This document shows positions 5,575-7,088 of a stretch of DNA of 7,088 bases, piece by piece. The DNA comes from an uncultured Clostridia bacterium. GTDB taxonomy: Bacteria; Bacillota; Clostridia; Christensenellales; Aristaeellaceae. The notes under the pieces are model-generated. The model did no database searches. It saw only the letters and a list, made by a program, of their open reading frames with translations, and was not told the origin of the DNA. The stretch spans positions 1 to 7,088 of the forward strand of contig CAMJXZ010000166.1 of assembly GCA_946409855.1 (NCBI GenBank), written 5' to 3'. A program made the translations under genes and the position numbers. Each line of letters begins with the position of its first letter. Positions within the stretch are counted from its first letter, which is position 1.

Positions 5575-6423
5575 TTACTCGGTGATGCCCAGCGCGGTCA
5601 GGTCCGCCTGACGGCCGCCGTAGAGGGCCATGGGCTCGACGTGGATGCCCAGGACGTTGACCAGGTGCGTGCCGTTCTCCTCGTTGAAATTGTCCTGATA
5701 GGGGATGTGGGCGAAGTAGTTGGCGAACACCTCACCGGACTCCACCACCAGGTTGGGCTGCACGTAATCGGAGAATTCGATGATGTCCAGGGTGATGTTC
5801 TTCTGGGCCAGGATGTCCTTGGCCACGGCCAGCACCTGGGCGTGGGGGGTGGGAGAAGCGGCGACGGAGATGGTCTTGCCGGCCAGCGCTTCGTAGTTCA
5901 CGGTCGGGTCATAACCGTCGGTGATGTTCTCGATGACGCAGACCACGGAGCCGTCCGCCCAGGTCTGGTTGATGAAATCGGCCACCGCCTGGCTGGACAG
6001 CGCGGCGATCAGGGCCTTGGCCTCGTCGGTGTTCTCGCTGCCTTCCTTGACGGACAGCACGTTCACATAGGGGGATTCCGCGTTCTCGATCAGCAGGGAA
6101 TCGGAAGCGGGGCTGAAGCCGGCGTCCAGGGCGTAGTTGTTGTTGATGATGGCGTAATCCACATCCACCAGGACGTTGGGCACGTTGGCCGCTTCGACCT
6201 CGTAGAACTCGATGCCCAGGGGGTTGTCGGTGATGTCGGCGACAGTGGCGGTGATGCCGGCGTTCTCATCCAGCTTGATGATGCCGCTGGCGGCCAGAAG
6301 CAGCAGGGCGCGGGCTTCGTTGGTGGTGTCGTTCGGCACGGCGATCGTCAGGCCGTCGGCAAACGCGAACGCGCAGGTCAGGGTCAGCAGGGCGGCGAGA
6401 AGGACGGCAGTCAGCTTTTTCAT
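5575..6423 (-). CDS. metQ: Circularly permuted MetQ-like methionine-binding protein
   Basis: Encodes 282 residues, the usual MetQ length, but in the wrong order. After a signal peptide (1-22), residues 23-165 match the canonical C-terminal half: 'TIAVPNDTTNEARALLLL' (26-43), 'VDVDYAIINNNYALDAG' (86-102) and 'ENAESPYVNV' (113-122). A linker (about 166-182) follows. Residues 183-282 then match the canonical N-terminal half: 'ASPTPHAQVL' (189-198), 'EFSDYVQPN' (216-224), 'ANYFAHIPY' (234-242) and 'HVEPMALYG' (261-269). The protein ends where canonical MetQ would continue into 'dGxxIAVPND'. The ligand-site motifs of both lobes are kept (Arg38, Asn94-Tyr97, His239-Tyr242), so methionine binding is plausible. 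The signal peptide has an AFA cleavage pattern before Asp23 and only a poor lipobox around Cys17. The start has AAGGAG eight bases upstream. The gene lies first in metQNI behind an attenuator. Confidence 0.92.
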   Translation of the reverse strand: MKKLTAVLLAALLTLTCAFAFADGLTIAVPNDTTNEARALLLLAASGIIKLDENAGITATVADITDNPLGIEFYEVEAANVPNVLVDVDYAIINNNYALDAGFSPASDSLLIENAESPYVNVLSVKEGSENTDEAKALIAALSSQAVADFINQTWADGSVVCVIENITDGYDPTVNYEALAGKTISVAASPTPHAQVLAVAKDILAQKNITLDIIEFSDYVQPNLVVESGEVFANYFAHIPYQDNFNEENGTHLVNVLGIHVEPMALYGGRQADLTALGITE

Positions 6424-6459
6424 GGTGTTATCTCCTTTTTATATTTCTTTTCATCCATC

Positions 6460-6489
6460 AAAAAAACGGAGGGCAGAAAGCCTTCCGTT
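6460..6489 (-). terminator. Attenuator terminator upstream of metQ
   Basis: On the minus strand AACGGAAGGC (6489-6480) pairs with GCCCTCCGTT (6474-6465), ten positions with a single A/C mismatch, around a five-base loop. Seven U (6466-6460) overlap and follow the stem. It lies after the Met-rich leader ORF and before the metQ ribosome binding site, so it can cut off the whole metQNI operon. Its 5' arm is also the target of the alternative antiterminator. Confidence 0.87.
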
Positions 6490-6527
6490 CCCTGATCCTT
6501 TTGAAGCCTTCAGGCGGAAACGCTTTC
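6476..6527 (-). promoter_or_regulatory. Antiterminator competing with the metQ attenuator
   Basis: GAAAGC (6527-6522), within the last codons of the leader ORF, is complementary to GCTTTC (6481-6476). The next bases TTCCG (6519-6515) pair with CGGAA (6487-6483). This gives 11 base pairs with a small internal loop. An inner stem CCTGA (6514-6510, covering the stop codon) with TCAGG (6495-6491) stacks inside it. The helix uses the bases of the terminator 5' arm, so the two cannot coexist. A ribosome at the leader stop codon would cover 6515-6527; one stalled at Met codon 22 or earlier would leave them free. Confidence 0.75.
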
Positions 6528-6614
6528 CATGACCAAAGCGCGGCGGCGCATGCACATGCGCGATTCGCACATGCACATCACCCGCATATACATGATGGGG
6601 TTCCGCTTCGTCAT
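6510..6614 (-). CDS. Methionine/cysteine-rich leader peptide of metQNI
   Basis: A 34-codon ORF with AAGGAG (6629-6624) nine bases before its ATG and a TGA at 6512-6510. Met occurs at codons 1, 8, 10, 13, 15, 20, 22 and 29, and Cys at 14, 16 and 21; the core reads 'VMCMCESRMCM'. Within codons 8-22, nine of fifteen are Met or Cys. The last six codons contain the 5' arm of an antiterminator, and an intrinsic terminator follows 21 bases after the stop. It starts about 28 bases after the predicted transcription start. This matches the design of amino-acid leader peptides such as those of the trp and his operons, here for sulfur amino acids. The peptide itself probably has no function beyond ribosome stalling at Met codons when charged Met-tRNA is short. 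Part of the Met richness reflects a repeated ATGTGCATG motif, the main reason for caution. Confidence 0.82.
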   Translation of the reverse strand: MTKRNPIMYMRVMCMCESRMCMRRRALVMESVSA

Positions 6615-6648
6615 GTCCGGCAGCTCCTTTCCTTCAGGGGATGTGCGC

Positions 6649-6677
6649 AGTATAGCACCGGACGCGGCCGGTGTAAA
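6649..6677 (-). promoter_or_regulatory. Promoter of the leader peptide and metQNI operon
   Basis: On the minus strand TTTACA (6677-6672) and TATACT (6654-6649) are 17 bases apart, and TG one base before the -10 box gives an extended -10 (TGCTATACT). Transcription should start near 6642. It lies directly after the glgP terminator, so metQNI is a separate unit. No SAM riboswitch or T-box motifs are present between here and metQ. Confidence 0.85.
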
Positions 6678-6683
6678 ATACCG

Positions 6684-6724
6684 AAAAAATATACCCGGTT
6701 ATAATTTTCATTTATAACCGGGTA
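6684..6724 (-). terminator. Intrinsic terminator of glgP
   Basis: A perfect 13-bp stem (6724-6712 with 6704-6692) has a seven-base loop, followed on the minus strand by T-A and six U (6689-6684). It lies 48 bases after the glgP stop and just before the metQNI promoter, cleanly separating the two units. Confidence 0.93.
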
Positions 6725-6771
6725 AAGCGCGGAACCCGCCGTTCGCACATTCTTTCGAAGGACGTTTCGTA

Positions 6772-7088
6772 TTATTTTTTCTTCAGCGGCGTCTGGCCGA
6801 TGTGCCAGATGCGGTCATTGTACTCGCGGATGGTGCGGTCGGAAGAGAAGATGCCGGAGCAGGCCACGTTGGCGATGGCCATCTTCAGCCACTTTTCCTG
6901 GTTCTGATAGTCGTTGTCCACCCGGCGCTGGGCCATGGAGTAGGAGCCGAAGTCCTTGAGGACGTAGTAGGTGTCGTTGAACAGGAGGTTGTGGTAGATC
7001 TCCTGCACGGCGGCGGCGTTCTCCGGGAAGAGGGTGCCGTCGATGATCTGGGTCAGGGCGCGGCGCAACTCGGAGTTGGTCTCGTAGA
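6772..7088 (-). CDS. glgP: Glycogen/alpha-glucan phosphorylase, C-terminal part
   Basis: Partial gene entering from the right edge; 104 codons are present and end with TAA at 6774-6772. The reading frame is open through the edge, and a TTG codon at 7068 is internal, not a start. The sequence matches the C-terminal end of glycogen phosphorylase. 'YETNSELRRALTQIIDGT' precedes 'NLLFNDTYYVLKDFGSY', then 'AQRRVDNDYQNQEKWLKMAI', and the highly conserved ending 'SGIFSSDRTIREYNDRIWHI'. The enzyme releases glucose-1-phosphate from glycogen or maltodextrins in the cytoplasm with pyridoxal phosphate as cofactor; the cofactor lysine region lies outside the window. It has its own terminator and no evident link with the methionine genes. 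Confidence 0.95.
   Translation of the reverse strand, partial: YETNSELRRALTQIIDGTLFPENAAAVQEIYHNLLFNDTYYVLKDFGSYSMAQRRVDNDYQNQEKWLKMAIANVACSGIFSSDRTIREYNDRIWHIGQTPLKKK

Noticed and set aside
5575..6423. Apparent MetQ permutation as a frameshift or fusion artefact
   Set aside because: A single uninterrupted ORF of normal family length, with exact module ends, a signal peptide and its own ribosome binding site, argues for a real gene. An assembly chimera cannot be fully excluded without reads.
6424..6660. SAM riboswitch or Met T-box upstream of metQ
   Set aside because: I looked for the T-box sequence and the conserved SAM-I core motifs on the minus strand and found neither. The leader ORF and attenuator explain the region.
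6501..6717. Short plus-strand ORFs opposite the leader region
   Set aside because: They overlap the metQNI promoter, leader and glgP terminator on the other strand and lack a plausible upstream signal.

Overview
The window is GC-rich and its whole recognisable content reads on the minus strand. A T-box riboswitch, strong AGGAGG-type ribosome binding sites, hairpin-plus-U-tract terminators and a MetQNI importer point to a Firmicutes genome. High GC and dense intergenic hairpin repeats suggest an uncultured high-GC clostridial lineage (Christensenellales or Oscillospirales type); that placement is inference.

In the direction of transcription (right to left) the layout is as follows. (1) 7088-6772: the C-terminus of glycogen phosphorylase (glgP), closed by a strong terminator at 6684-6724. 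(2) 6677-6424: a sigma-A-like promoter, a short leader ORF of 34 codons with 8 Met and 3 Cys, and an intrinsic terminator with a competing antiterminator. This is the anatomy of a ribosome-mediated attenuator. (3) 6423-3666: the methionine ABC importer in the order metQ-metN-metI. The MetQ-like binding protein is circularly permuted: the half that is normally C-terminal comes directly after the signal peptide, and the half that is normally N-terminal comes last. (4) 3665-3243: a non-coding spacer with direct repeats, perfect hairpins and a probable operon terminator. (5) 3242-1011: three overlapping genes for an M50-like membrane metalloprotease, a GNAT acetyltransferase and pyrrolidone-carboxylate peptidase. 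(6) 1015-627: a dense chain of perfect hairpins with no gene. (7) 626-1: a consensus promoter, a T-box riboswitch leader and the first 92 codons of a sodium:solute symporter.

The two most notable items lie in one operon. The methionine importer appears to be controlled by translation of a Met/Cys-rich leader peptide, not by the SAM riboswitch or Met T-box usual in Firmicutes. Its substrate-binding protein has a rearranged domain order that would still build the same two-lobed fold. In the inferred model, a ribosome with ample Met-tRNA finishes the leader and covers the antiterminator arm, so transcription stops. A ribosome starved of Met-tRNA stalls upstream, the antiterminator forms, and MetQNI is made to import methionine.
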